From the NCBI RefSeq assembly GCF_900129365.1, contig NZ_FQVM01000001.1:124001-188000 (forward strand): 64,000 bases of DNA. The letters run 5' to 3'. How positions within the stretch are numbered: position 1 is the first letter of the stretch; each line of letters opens with the position of its first letter. A program made the translations under genes and the position numbers. Below, in pieces: positions 54,290 to 63,254 of the stretch. Origin of the DNA: Clostridium fallax. GTDB lineage: Bacteria; Bacillota; Clostridia; Clostridiales; Clostridiaceae. A model generated the notes under the pieces. That model had not been told where the DNA came from and did no database searches. It saw only the letters and a program-made list of their open reading frames with translations.

Positions 54290-54461
54290 CTAATCACCTC
54301 TCATTATTAAATAATTATGAAATCTATATTTTAAGAATAATAAAGCTTCTTAAATTTTTAGGACACATAATATAATTGTAAAATATTATTAATTTATTAA
54401 CAACCTTAGTATTTTACAAATATAACTAATTTATTTATGTTTTTATAATAACTTATATTAA

Positions 54462-54510
54462 TAAAATAAGATTTGATGTTAAGTATATAATAATTAACAT
54501 CAAATCTTAT
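54462..54510 (-). terminator. Terminator of the nitronate monooxygenase gene
   Basis: A 17-bp stem (54466-54482 with 54494-54510) lies just past the stop codon, with TTATTTTATT on the minus strand. Confidence 0.88.
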
Positions 54511-54513
54511 AGA

Positions 54514-55584
54514 TTATAAAGAAAGCTCTATTTCTTTTATTAATTCATCCATTAACTCTTTTACAGTAATTATTTTATCTATTTTATATGCATTAGATCC
54601 ACAAAAAATTAATCCTTCATTTATATTTCCTTTAACTGCATTTAAAAGTGCTTTACTTATGCAGTAAGGAGTTTCTTTAGGATTACAAGGTTCTAAGCAA
54701 TTATAGCACTTTAAGATGTTTTCTCTATTATCTGTAATTCTCTTTACAAAAGGATTCATAATGGCTCTTCCTGGCATTCCTACTGGACTTTGTACAATTA
54801 CTATATCTTCCTCTTTTGCATTAATATAAGCTTTTTTAAACTCTTCTGATGCATCACATTCCTCTGTTGCCACAAACCTTGTAGCCATTTGCACACCATC
54901 AGCGCCTAGCTTTAGATATTTTGCAATATCATTTCCATCAAATACTCCGCCAGCAACTACTACTGGTATATCTTTATTATATTTTTCTTCATATACTTTT
55001 ACTTCTTTTATTATATTTAAAATTTCCTTATCAAAGTCTTTTATAGACTCTTCTATATTTTCTTTTTTAAATCCTAAATGTCCACCAGCTTTTGGACCTT
55101 CAATAACAATCATATCAGCAGTCCTTTTATGATGCCTATCCCAAAGTTTTAATAACACCTTTGCTCCTTTTGATGAAGATATTATAGGAGCTATTTTTAT
55201 CTTACTTTTACCTATTAAGCTTGGTAAATTAGTTGGCATACCTGCTCCAGATATTATAATATCAGCCCCAGCTTCTATAGATGCCTTAACAAATTCACCA
55301 TAATTTTTCATAGCCACCATTATGTTAACTCCAATAATTCCTAATTGAGCTTTTTCTTTTGCTTTTTTAATATGTTTTTTTAAGCCTCTTATATTAGCCT
55401 TTAATGTATTAGTTTCAAAATCTTCTTCTTCATAACCAATATTAGCAGCAGATATAACTCCTATTCCACCTTCTTTTGCTACTGCTGAAGCTAAATTTGA
55501 TGATGAAACCCCTATACCCATACCACCTTGTATTATAGGCAACTTAGCCTCTAAATCTCCAATTTTTAATGGTTTTATATTCAT
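54514..55584 (-). CDS. Nitronate monooxygenase family flavoprotein
   Basis: The 356-residue protein has the FMN-binding TIM barrel of the nitronate monooxygenase/FabK family. Motifs are QGGMGIGVSS near the start, VVIEGPKAGGHLGF-like IVIEGPKAGGHLGF, and ADGVQMATRFVATEE at the phosphate-binding site. A C-terminal segment has a Cys-rich CYNCLEPCNP motif seen in clostridial members. The exact substrate (nitronates or an enoyl-acyl substrate) is not decided by sequence. A promoter with TTGTTA and TATAAT lies upstream. Confidence 0.88.
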   Translation of the reverse strand: MNIKPLKIGDLEAKLPIIQGGMGIGVSSSNLASAVAKEGGIGVISAANIGYEEEDFETNTLKANIRGLKKHIKKAKEKAQLGIIGVNIMVAMKNYGEFVKASIEAGADIIISGAGMPTNLPSLIGKSKIKIAPIISSSKGAKVLLKLWDRHHKRTADMIVIEGPKAGGHLGFKKENIEESIKDFDKEILNIIKEVKVYEEKYNKDIPVVVAGGVFDGNDIAKYLKLGADGVQMATRFVATEECDASEEFKKAYINAKEEDIVIVQSPVGMPGRAIMNPFVKRITDNRENILKCYNCLEPCNPKETPYCISKALLNAVKGNINEGLIFCGSNAYKIDKIITVKELMDELIKEIELSL

Positions 55585-55646
55585 TTAACAATTCACATCC
55601 TTTGATAATAAAATATTTTGAATATCAAAATAACTTGTTGTATAGT

Positions 55647-55675
55647 ATTATAATTTAAAGTTTATAACTTAACAA
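55647..55675 (-). promoter_or_regulatory. Promoter of the nitronate monooxygenase gene
   Basis: The minus strand reads TTGTTA (55675-55670), a 17-bp spacer and TATAAT (55652-55647). Confidence 0.65.
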
Positions 55676-55721
55676 CTGATTTTTAAATTTCTTAACTATT
55701 TATTAATTTTTATCTAATAAA

Positions 55722-55807
55722 AAATCCCTATATAACTCTAATATGTTGATTAATTTTCTAAGTATTTTTAAAGTATAAAGTTTTATATCTAAGATATTAA
55801 GGGATTT
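55722..55807 (-). other. Long-range stem with T-run in intergenic region
   Basis: AAATCCCT (55807-55800) can pair with AGGGATTT (55729-55722) on the minus strand, with a 70-nt loop and a T-run after the stem. It could be the terminator of a short unannotated RNA. No coding frame was found inside it. Confidence 0.3.
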
Positions 55808-55827
55808 ATTTTAAAATAATTTCTTAA

Positions 55828-55866
55828 TAAAAAAGCTATAAATCTAATTTAGACTTATAGCTTTTT
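55828..55866 (-). terminator. Terminator of the GH1 gene
   Basis: AAAAAGCTATAA and its complement form a stem of about 17 bp with one mismatch, followed by T residues on the minus strand. Confidence 0.85.
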
Positions 55867-55938
55867 ACTTTTAACTTAAAATAATCTAAAAGGTTACTTG
55901 TATACTATTTTAATAGCTTATAACTTTTAGTTTATAAA

Positions 55939-57333
55939 TTAAAATCCATTATTTCTAGTTACTTCTTTAAACCATTTACCACTTTTTTTAATAGTTCTTT
56001 CTTCTGTTTTAAGATTTAATGAATAAAATCCATATCTATTTTTATAAGCATTTAACCATGACCAATTATCTATAAAGGTCCATAAATGGTATCCTCTACA
56101 ATTAGCACCTTCGCTTATTGCTTTGTAAAGCCATTTTAAATGATCTTTTATAAAGTCTATTCTATAATCATCTTGAATTATTCCATCTTTAATAAATCTT
56201 TCTTCACTTTCTACTCCCATGCCATTTTCAGAAATATAACTTTTTATATTTCCATAGTTTTCTTTAAGATTAATCATTATATCGTATATACCTTTTTCGT
56301 ATATTTCCCATCCTCTATAAGGATTCATCTTTTTACCAGGCATATCATAGTTATCAAAAAAATCTGTTGGTAATATTTTATCTTTATTTTTCTTAGGTGT
56401 TTCCTTTGCTTTCACTCTTCTTGGTTGATAATAGTTAACACCTAATAAATCTACAGTATTTTTCTTTATAAGGTTTAAATCTCCTTCATAAGTTTCTGGC
56501 ATTAAATTATTTTCTTTTATAAATTCAATTAATTCTTTTGGAAATTCTCCCTTAACAGAAGTATCTAAAAAACTTCTATTAAACATTAAATCACAAAGAT
56601 TTGAAGCCTTCATATCCTCTTTACTATTACTTCTTGGATATGAAGGAGTTAAATTTAATATTATTCCTATTTCACTTTTTTTGCTTTTACTTTGTAATGT
56701 CTTAAATCTCTCTATAGCCTTACTACTAGCTATTACAGAGTTATAAGCCACCTGTACTGCCCTTTTCATATCTATTACACAGGGATAATGATATACATCT
56801 AAGTATCCAAATTCTACAGGTACTATAGGCTCATTGAAGGTAAACCACTTTTTCACTCTATCTCCAAATAACTTAAAACATATTTCTGCATAATCAGCAT
56901 AAGCTTCTACAACTTCTCTATTTTCAAATCCACCTATTTTTTGAAGCTCCATTGGCATATCAAAATGATATAAATTATAAAAAGGCTCTATACCATTTTC
57001 TATCATTTCATCTATAACTGAATTATAATATTTAACAGCCTCTTCATTAACCTTACCTTTTCCCTTTGGTATTAATCTTGACCATGAAATAGAGGTTCTA
57101 AAACTATTAAAACCTAAGTTTTTCATTCTCTTTATATCTTCTTTATATTTATGATAAAAATCAGTAGTCTTTTCTGGGCCTACTTTATTAAAAAACTTTT
57201 CTGGCTCAATACTATACCAATAATCCCATATATTTTGTCCTTTACCATCTTCCTTAGATGCACCTTCCATTTGAGTTGCTGATGAAGCTGCTCCCCACCA
57301 AAAACCCCTAGGAAATTTATACTCTATACCCAT
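55939..57333 (-). CDS. Glycoside hydrolase family 1 (probable 6-phospho-beta-glucosidase)
   Basis: The 464-residue enzyme is a GH1 member with the acid/base motif FTFNEP (Glu), the nucleophile motif ISENG (Glu) and the N-terminal FWWGAASSATQMEGA. GH1 enzymes of clostridia are mostly 6-phospho-beta-glucosidases that split PTS-imported beta-glucosides. No PTS or antiterminator gene is adjacent, so the substrate is uncertain. The ribosome binding site is GGGGGAG. It is a single unit. Confidence 0.92.
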   Translation of the reverse strand: MGIEYKFPRGFWWGAASSATQMEGASKEDGKGQNIWDYWYSIEPEKFFNKVGPEKTTDFYHKYKEDIKRMKNLGFNSFRTSISWSRLIPKGKGKVNEEAVKYYNSVIDEMIENGIEPFYNLYHFDMPMELQKIGGFENREVVEAYADYAEICFKLFGDRVKKWFTFNEPIVPVEFGYLDVYHYPCVIDMKRAVQVAYNSVIASSKAIERFKTLQSKSKKSEIGIILNLTPSYPRSNSKEDMKASNLCDLMFNRSFLDTSVKGEFPKELIEFIKENNLMPETYEGDLNLIKKNTVDLLGVNYYQPRRVKAKETPKKNKDKILPTDFFDNYDMPGKKMNPYRGWEIYEKGIYDIMINLKENYGNIKSYISENGMGVESEERFIKDGIIQDDYRIDFIKDHLKWLYKAISEGANCRGYHLWTFIDNWSWLNAYKNRYGFYSLNLKTEERTIKKSGKWFKEVTRNNGF

Positions 57334-57519
57334 CTATTTACTCCCCCTATGTAATAAAATTTAATTTATAAAGATTATTTTTGTTCATAACTTTTAAAAA
57401 TTTATACACAGAATTACTTTTTCTTTTTAAATTTAGTCACAAAATTCACTTTAATTGTAAACATATTCACCGCCATATTCAACTAAATCTATTATTAACT
57501 ATAAAAAGAGCAATTAAAT

Positions 57520-59307
57520 CTATAATTTTTTCATTTTATTATTTTTTCCCCTTACATGATTATCAATTATTTTTAAACATAAAGATCCGTATTTATTCCA
57601 CTTCTTTTCTCCTACTCCTTTTATGTTTAAAAATTCATCTTTATTTTTAGGTTTAATATTTGCCATCTCTATTAAACTAGAATCTGAAAATATTATATAA
57701 GGTTTAACATTTTCCCTTTGAGATATATCCTTTCTTAATATCCTTAACTTTTTAAATAATTCCTCATCTAAAATTTCATACTCTTGATTAGTCTTTAGTA
57801 ATGTTATTACTTTTTCTTTTCCTTTTAATATATTTATGGATTTAGAATTCAATTTAACCATAGAGTAGGTTCCTTCTTTTCTATCTAAAAGCTTTTCTTC
57901 TATTAATGTATAAATTATATCCTTTATGAATCTTCCACTGTGATTTTTCATAATTCCAAAGGTAGATAAGCTATCATATTTATTAGCTATTATTTTAGGG
58001 CCTTTAAATCCTCTTAAAATATCTACTAAAACAGAAATACCTACTTTTTCTTTAGTTCTATAAATACAAGATAATATCTTTTGAGCATCTATAGTTATAT
58101 CTATTAGATTGTCATTTTTTAAGCAATTAGAACAGCTATTACAATAGTTTTTGCTGTCCTTATCTCCAAAATAATTCAATATAAAACTTTTATAACATCC
58201 ATGGTATTCACAATATTCAATCATACTTTGAAGCTTTCTAATTTCCAATTCTCTTCTAGAAATTTTTGAAGTAGTATTTATTATATATTCTTGTAATCTT
58301 ATATCTTCCCTATTATATAATAAATGACAACTACATCTTTCTCCGTCTCTACCGCCTCTACCTATTTCTTGATAATAACTTTCTAGATTCTTAGGAATAG
58401 AAAAATGTATTATAGATCTTACATTAGATTTATCTATTCCCATTCCAAAAGCATTAGTTGCTATCATTACATTTATATTTTCTAGTAAAAATTCTTCTTG
58501 AAAATTTTTCTTTTCATAATCACTTAAACCACCATGATATTTAGCTAAAGAAAATCCTCTCTCTTTTAAATATTCATAAAGACCTTCAACCTCTCTCTTT
58601 GTTGAACAGTATATTATTAAAGATTCATCATTATCCCTTATATAATCTTTTATAAATTCTAATTTATCTATTTCTTTATGAATACTTAAATATAAATTAT
58701 CTCTATTAATAGAACCAAAATAAACATATGGCTCTTTAAGCCCTAATAAATTTATAATATCTTTTTTTACAATTTCAGTTGCTGTTGCTGTAAAAGCTGT
58801 TACAACTGGCCTTTTTTCTAAACCATTTATAAAAGATTTAATATATTTATAACTAGGTCTAAAATCATGTCCCCATTGAGACACACAATGAGCTTCATCT
58901 ATAGCTATTTGACTTATATTTAACCTTTTTAAAAAACTTTTAAAATAATCTAATTCAAGTCTTTCTGGTGCTATATATAAAAGTTTATACTCGCCTATAG
59001 CTATATCTTTTAATATTTCTATTATTTCATCTTTTTTTAAAGTGCTATTTATATATGCAGCTTTAATTCCTACATCATTAATATTATCTACCTGATCCTT
59101 CATAAGTGATATAAGAGGAGATATGACTAAAGTTACTCCTGAAAACAAAATAGAAGGTATTTGATAGCATATAGATTTTCCTCCACCAGTAGGCAAAATA
59201 GCAAAAGTATCTCTTTTAGATAAAATATTTCTTATTATTTCATATTGTCCTTCTTTAAAGTTTTTATATCCAAAATATTTATTTAAAATTCTATATGCTC
59301 TATCCAT
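57520..59307 (-). CDS. recQ: ATP-dependent DNA helicase RecQ
   Basis: The 595-residue helicase has Walker A (LPTGGGKSICYQIP), the DEAH box (AIDEAHCVSQWGHDFRPSY), helicase motif VI (YQEIGRGGRDG), the zinc-binding Cys set (CEYHGCYKSFILNYF with CNSCSNC) and a C-terminal HRDC domain (about 515-590). RecQ unwinds DNA in recombination and fork repair. The AAGGAAGG ribosome binding site supports the start. No promoter or terminator was clear. Confidence 0.94.
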   Translation of the reverse strand: MDRAYRILNKYFGYKNFKEGQYEIIRNILSKRDTFAILPTGGGKSICYQIPSILFSGVTLVISPLISLMKDQVDNINDVGIKAAYINSTLKKDEIIEILKDIAIGEYKLLYIAPERLELDYFKSFLKRLNISQIAIDEAHCVSQWGHDFRPSYKYIKSFINGLEKRPVVTAFTATATEIVKKDIINLLGLKEPYVYFGSINRDNLYLSIHKEIDKLEFIKDYIRDNDESLIIYCSTKREVEGLYEYLKERGFSLAKYHGGLSDYEKKNFQEEFLLENINVMIATNAFGMGIDKSNVRSIIHFSIPKNLESYYQEIGRGGRDGERCSCHLLYNREDIRLQEYIINTTSKISRRELEIRKLQSMIEYCEYHGCYKSFILNYFGDKDSKNYCNSCSNCLKNDNLIDITIDAQKILSCIYRTKEKVGISVLVDILRGFKGPKIIANKYDSLSTFGIMKNHSGRFIKDIIYTLIEEKLLDRKEGTYSMVKLNSKSINILKGKEKVITLLKTNQEYEILDEELFKKLRILRKDISQRENVKPYIIFSDSSLIEMANIKPKNKDEFLNIKGVGEKKWNKYGSLCLKIIDNHVRGKNNKMKKL

Positions 59308-59411
59308 AAATACCTTCCTTTCTTAATGTTTTCTCATAATAAAATCTTACTTGAAATTATATCATATTAGATTATTATCTATAAAAAAACTTATTATAAT
59401 TAATTTATAAA

Positions 59412-59467
59412 TAAAAAAAACTATTTCAAGGAAAGAATTTATAAATTCAGCCTTAAAATAGTTTTTG
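59412..59467 (-). terminator. Terminator of the flavodoxin-DUF3793 operon
   Basis: AAAACTATTT and its complement enclose an imperfect inner stem (GAATTTATAAATTC); T residues follow on the minus strand. It lies past the DUF3793 stop. Confidence 0.85.
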
Positions 59468-59482
59468 TAGTGTTAGGAGTAA

Positions 59483-60133
59483 TTATGAAATCTTTTCAGA
59501 TACATAATTATAGTGTTTATATATATTTTTTATTTCATTTATAATTAATGAAATACTTTTATCTTCTAATACAGCTTTTGCTACTAATTCCTTACTTTTG
59601 TCATAAAGCTCAAATATTGACCTTGCCCTCTCATAATTTGAATATACTTTCCAGTATCCACAAAACAATATCTCCTTTTCCTTTTCCATAAAAGCAATTA
59701 CATCTTCTAAAGGGATTCCTAAAAATATACCACTTTCATGAGGAAAAGATATATGTTCAAATTTATTTTTTAAACAACTTAAACAATGTTTAAGAGTTAA
59801 TTTATTACCATAGCCTAAATTACATAGAAACTCTTTATTCTTATCGGCTAAAAGATGTTTTTCTAATATTTCTTCATTATATATTAATATAATTAATCCA
59901 TTAGATAACTCTTTTAAAATCTCATATTTAAGACCTAATTTTTTTATAAAATTTTCTCCATATGAATTCCAAGAATCAAGTAAGTTATTATTATTATTTG
60001 TAAAAGTTATGGTAGAAGAAGGTTTTATCCCTGATAAAACTGGGGCTATTAAATAGGTAATAAAATGTTCCATATAGTTTTTCTTATTCATATTTTCAAT
60101 TTTATAAAAAAAATCTAAAGCCTCTTTATTCAT
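59483..60133 (-). CDS. DUF3793-family protein next to flavodoxin
   Basis: The 216-residue protein resembles DUF3793, a clostridial family of unknown function. It has no membrane segment or signal. A CLSC motif (TLKHCLSCLKNKF) and the segment PHESGIFLGIPLEDVIAFM followed by CGYWKVY are its notable parts. It lies 28 bp after the flavodoxin gene and shares its promoter and Fur-like box. A role in iron limitation or redox is suggested by context only. I assign the family from the pattern of its motifs, without a search. Confidence 0.8.
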   Translation of the reverse strand: MNKEALDFFYKIENMNKKNYMEHFITYLIAPVLSGIKPSSTITFTNNNNNLLDSWNSYGENFIKKLGLKYEILKELSNGLIILIYNEEILEKHLLADKNKEFLCNLGYGNKLTLKHCLSCLKNKFEHISFPHESGIFLGIPLEDVIAFMEKEKEILFCGYWKVYSNYERARSIFELYDKSKELVAKAVLEDKSISLIINEIKNIYKHYNYVSEKIS

Positions 60134-60161
60134 ACTTCTACCACTCCTTGAAAAAATAATA

Positions 60162-60587
60162 TTATTCTACTAATTTTTTACCATATTCAACACACGCATC
60201 TGCTTCTGGACCTTCTGGAAGTCCATTAGCTATTAAGCCTTCCTCTAAAACATCTGCTCCACAGCTCTCCATTCTTTCAACCCAATTTTCCATCCATTCT
60301 CCAGTTCCCCAACCATAAGAACCAAATAAACCTATCTTCTTACCATTTACAATTCCTTCTATTGATGAAACAAAAGGTTCCATTTCACATTCTTCAATAA
60401 CTTCAACTCCCATTGAAGGTGAACCTAATGCTAATATCTCTGCATCTTTAACATCGTCTTCTGTAGCTTCGCAAACATTTAATAGTTTTACATCAGCACC
60501 AGATTCCTTAGCTCCACTTTCTATAAGTCTTGCCATAGTTTCAGTATTTCCTGTTCCACTCCAATATATGATTGTTAATTTTTTCAT
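60162..60587 (-). CDS. Flavodoxin
   Basis: The 141-residue protein has the FMN phosphate loop WSGTGNTETMA at the start, the flavin-binding loops SPSMGVEV and GSYGWGTGEW, and the usual length of short-chain flavodoxins. It can replace ferredoxin as an electron carrier when iron is scarce. I place the start at ATG 60587 with GGAAGG upstream. A Fur-like box overlaps the promoter at 60641-60670. It is followed by the DUF3793 gene. Confidence 0.94.
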   Translation of the reverse strand: MKKLTIIYWSGTGNTETMARLIESGAKESGADVKLLNVCEATEDDVKDAEILALGSPSMGVEVIEECEMEPFVSSIEGIVNGKKIGLFGSYGWGTGEWMENWVERMESCGADVLEEGLIANGLPEGPEADACVEYGKKLVE

Positions 60588-60640
60588 TTTTCCTTCCACC
60601 CTTCTTTATTTAATTCTTTAAAAATATTTTCATTTATGTT

Positions 60641-60670
60641 ATTATAATCTTAATTGAAATTGATTATCAT
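60641..60670 (-). promoter_or_regulatory. Promoter of the flavodoxin operon
   Basis: The minus strand reads ATGATA (60670-60665), an 18-bp spacer and TATAAT (60646-60641). Confidence 0.5.
60655..60669. promoter_or_regulatory. Fur-like box between flavodoxin and AraC genes
   Basis: TGAAATTGATTATCA matches the 7-1-7 Fur consensus TGATAATNATTATCA at 12 of 14 defined positions. It covers the flavodoxin -35 box and spacer, so Fur with iron would repress. It may also affect the divergent AraC gene. Confidence 0.6.
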
Positions 60671-60757
60671 TTATAAATTAATTATATATTTTATTTCTTA
60701 TTATTTTATAAATTTTTATCTACAAATTTATAAAATCTACTTATTGCGGAGGTATTT

Positions 60758-61426
60758 ATGGAGATAGCAAATAAATATTTATATGAAGATAAAATAAAAA
60801 CAAAAATATTATCTGATAGATTAGAAGATGTGATAAATGAATATAAAATCTTTTCGTCTTCATTTATACAAAACAATAATAATAATTTAAGGGTTAAAAA
60901 AAATCATTTAATAATTCTATTAGTTTCTTTAAGTAGAACTCTATGCTCTCAAGAATCTAATTGTATATGCCTTAAGACTATTTGTGATGAATTTATAGAC
61001 AAAATAGAAAATTGTAATGGTATAAAAGAAATCACCCATTTAGGGGAAGAAGCAATTAAAAGCTATTATAAGTTTATAATTAATTGTTCTACTCGTAGAG
61101 AAAATATAATAATAAAAAACGCTATAAGATTTATAGAAAATAACTTATTTGAAAATTTAAGTTTAGAGCTTATAAGTAAAAATATTCATATATCAAAAAA
61201 TTATTTATCAATTCTATTTAAACAAAATACAAACTATAAAATTTCTGAATTTATTAATATAAAAAGAATTGATAAAGCAAAGGAACTTTTAATTTGTTCT
61301 GATTTGCCTTTAAGTTATATTTCAGATGTATGCGGTTTTAAAAATCAAAGTTATTTTTCTACAGTATTTAGAAAAGTTGTTAAAGTCTCCCCATTTCACT
61401 ATAGACATACCTACAAAAAATATTAA
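60758..61426 (+). CDS. AraC-family transcriptional regulator
   Basis: The 222-residue protein has a C-terminal AraC DNA-binding domain with two helix-turn-helix motifs (about residues 120-222: NLSLELISKNIHISKNYLSI and ISDVCGFKNQSYFSTVFRK, ending SPFHYR). The N-terminal half is helical and contains a Cys group (C-x5-C-x-C-x4-C in TLCSQESNCICLKTIC) that might sense metal or redox state. It is divergent from flavodoxin across the Fur-like box, a likely target. The ribosome binding site is GGAGGT. No terminator was found. Confidence 0.88.
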   Translation: MEIANKYLYEDKIKTKILSDRLEDVINEYKIFSSSFIQNNNNNLRVKKNHLIILLVSLSRTLCSQESNCICLKTICDEFIDKIENCNGIKEITHLGEEAIKSYYKFIINCSTRRENIIIKNAIRFIENNLFENLSLELISKNIHISKNYLSILFKQNTNYKISEFINIKRIDKAKELLICSDLPLSYISDVCGFKNQSYFSTVFRKVVKVSPFHYRHTYKKY

Positions 61427-61636
61427 ATTACTTTAACTAACATATAATCTATATTAACCAATTTTTAATCATCAATAAATAAAACTTTACATTAATTTAT
61501 AAATTCCTTTTATTACCTATATTGATTTTTATTATGATAAAGATCATCTTAAAGTATTAATTTAACATTTCTATTAATAATACTTTATACTATAATATTC
61601 AAACTTAATATCAAATGACAGTTACTAAAAATACAT

Positions 61637-61683
61637 AAAATAAACCTATTAGCTTTTTTATTAAAAGCTAATAGGTTTATTTT
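61637..61683. terminator. Terminator of the thi operon
   Basis: A perfect stem of about 20 bp (TAAACCTATTAGCTTTT and its complement) lies 36 bp past the thiE stop, with A and T tracts on both sides, so it may work in both directions. Confidence 0.85.
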
Positions 61684-61718
61684 ATTTAAGTTAATTTATA
61701 TATTTTTTAATTTCTAGT

Positions 61719-62342
61719 TTACCTTTTAAAATATGATTTTAATTTAGTAACTGTAGCATTTATATCTAATGATTTTAAAATAACTGATACTACTGCTACC
61801 CCGTCTATATTATTTATTATATCTTTTGTTAAGTTACTATCTGTAATTCCACCTATTCCATAGACAGGTATATTTACAGATTTCTTAATTTCTCCTAACA
61901 TTTCAGCTGTTACATAGTCTGCATCTTTTTTGGTGTTAGTTTCAAATAAAGCTCCCACCCCTAAATAATCTGCTCCTTCATTTACCGCTATTTTTGCCTC
62001 TTCTACATTTTTAGTACTTGCACCTATTATCTTATTTTCTCCTAATATTTTTCTTGCATCCTTAACTTTCATATCTTTTTGTCCTAGATGAACGCCATCA
62101 GCATCTACTACTAAAGCAATATCTACTCTATCATTTATTATAAAAATACAATTATATTTTTCACATATTTCCTTTAAAATCATAGCTTCATCACAAAGCT
62201 CCCTAGTATCTTTATTTTTTGCCCTATATTGGAGTATTGTAGTTCCACTTTTTAAAGCTTCTTCAACTTTTTCACATAATTCAGAAAAATTCATCTCATA
62301 ATCAGAAACAAGATAAACCTCTTTATTTTTAAAATTCTTCAC
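61719..62342 (-). CDS. thiE: Thiamine-phosphate synthase
   Basis: ThiE (207 residues) joins HMP diphosphate and thiazole phosphate to give thiamine phosphate. It is a TIM barrel with the diphosphate-binding motif LQYRAKNKDTRE, the Mg site (INDRVDIALVVDADGVHLGQ), and IIGASTKNVEEA. The C-terminal GIGGITDSN motif is present. The start overlaps thiM by 14 bp. It is the last gene of the thi operon, followed by a terminator. Confidence 0.96.
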   Translation of the reverse strand: MKNFKNKEVYLVSDYEMNFSELCEKVEEALKSGTTILQYRAKNKDTRELCDEAMILKEICEKYNCIFIINDRVDIALVVDADGVHLGQKDMKVKDARKILGENKIIGASTKNVEEAKIAVNEGADYLGVGALFETNTKKDADYVTAEMLGEIKKSVNIPVYGIGGITDSNLTKDIINNIDGVAVVSVILKSLDINATVTKLKSYFKR

Positions 62343-63177
62343 TTATCTTCTCTCCTTTTTTTATATTTTCTTCTGTTATAAGAGAAATATTGTCTAGCAA
62401 TCTATGTTTAAAGGAAAATATTCCTTCATTTTTTTCTAAATTGCTTTCTGCTACTTCACCACAAAGTCCCCAAAATACCACAGAAGATAAGGAGGCATAT
62501 AGCTGCTCTTCTTTATTTACCTTTTCTCTTTCACTAACCGATGCAACAAAAGCTGCTAATAATGCACCTAAAAAACATCCACTACCTGTAACCTTTCCCA
62601 TTAAAGAAGATCCATTATCTACTACAAAAGTTTTTTCTCCTAATATAACTAAATCTCTTTTTCCAGAAACAACTATTATGATATTTCTTTCTTTTGAAAA
62701 ATCCTTTGTTTTCTCTATTACATCACTACTTAAGCCTTCTTCTCCCTCTAAGCAATCTATGCCTTTGAAAGAACTATTCATTTTAACTATTGATTTTATT
62801 TCAGAAAGATTTCCTTTTATTACTGTAGGATTTCCTATAGATAATAATTCTTTTAAAAACTCTTTTCTATATTCTGTAGCATGAACTCCTACTGGATCTA
62901 TAACTACAGGAATATTATTTTTTAATGCTGCCTTAAAAGCAGCTATCATTCCATCTTTTTGTAAGTCATCTAATGTTCCTATATTTAAAACTAATCCATC
63001 ACTTATAGAAGTTATATCTCCAGATTCTTTAGAGCTATGAGCCATAAGAGGTCTAGCTCCTGCTGTTGTAAGTACCTGTGCCATATCACTAATAGTAACT
63101 AAATTTGTAATGCAATGTATTAAAGGTTCCTTATTTTCTAGGTTTTTTTTATATTTATAAACATTATAAAACTTCAT
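62329..63177 (-). CDS. thiM: Hydroxyethylthiazole kinase
   Basis: ThiM (282 residues) phosphorylates 4-methyl-5-hydroxyethylthiazole, the salvage route to the thiazole half of thiamine. It has the ribokinase-like fold; landmarks are PLIHCITNLVT, ARPLMAHSS, DPVGVHATEYRK and the anion hole with catalytic Cys region MGKVTGSGCFLGA. It lies 77 bp after thiD and overlaps thiE by 14 bp. Confidence 0.96.
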   Translation of the reverse strand: MKFYNVYKYKKNLENKEPLIHCITNLVTISDMAQVLTTAGARPLMAHSSKESGDITSISDGLVLNIGTLDDLQKDGMIAAFKAALKNNIPVVIDPVGVHATEYRKEFLKELLSIGNPTVIKGNLSEIKSIVKMNSSFKGIDCLEGEEGLSSDVIEKTKDFSKERNIIIVVSGKRDLVILGEKTFVVDNGSSLMGKVTGSGCFLGALLAAFVASVSEREKVNKEEQLYASLSSVVFWGLCGEVAESNLEKNEGIFSFKHRLLDNISLITEENIKKGEKISEEF

Positions 63178-63254
63178 AAAATTCCTCCTAAAATATTATG
63201 TAATTATAAAAATAAAGTCTTCTAATAACATCTTCTATACTGAAATATAACGTA

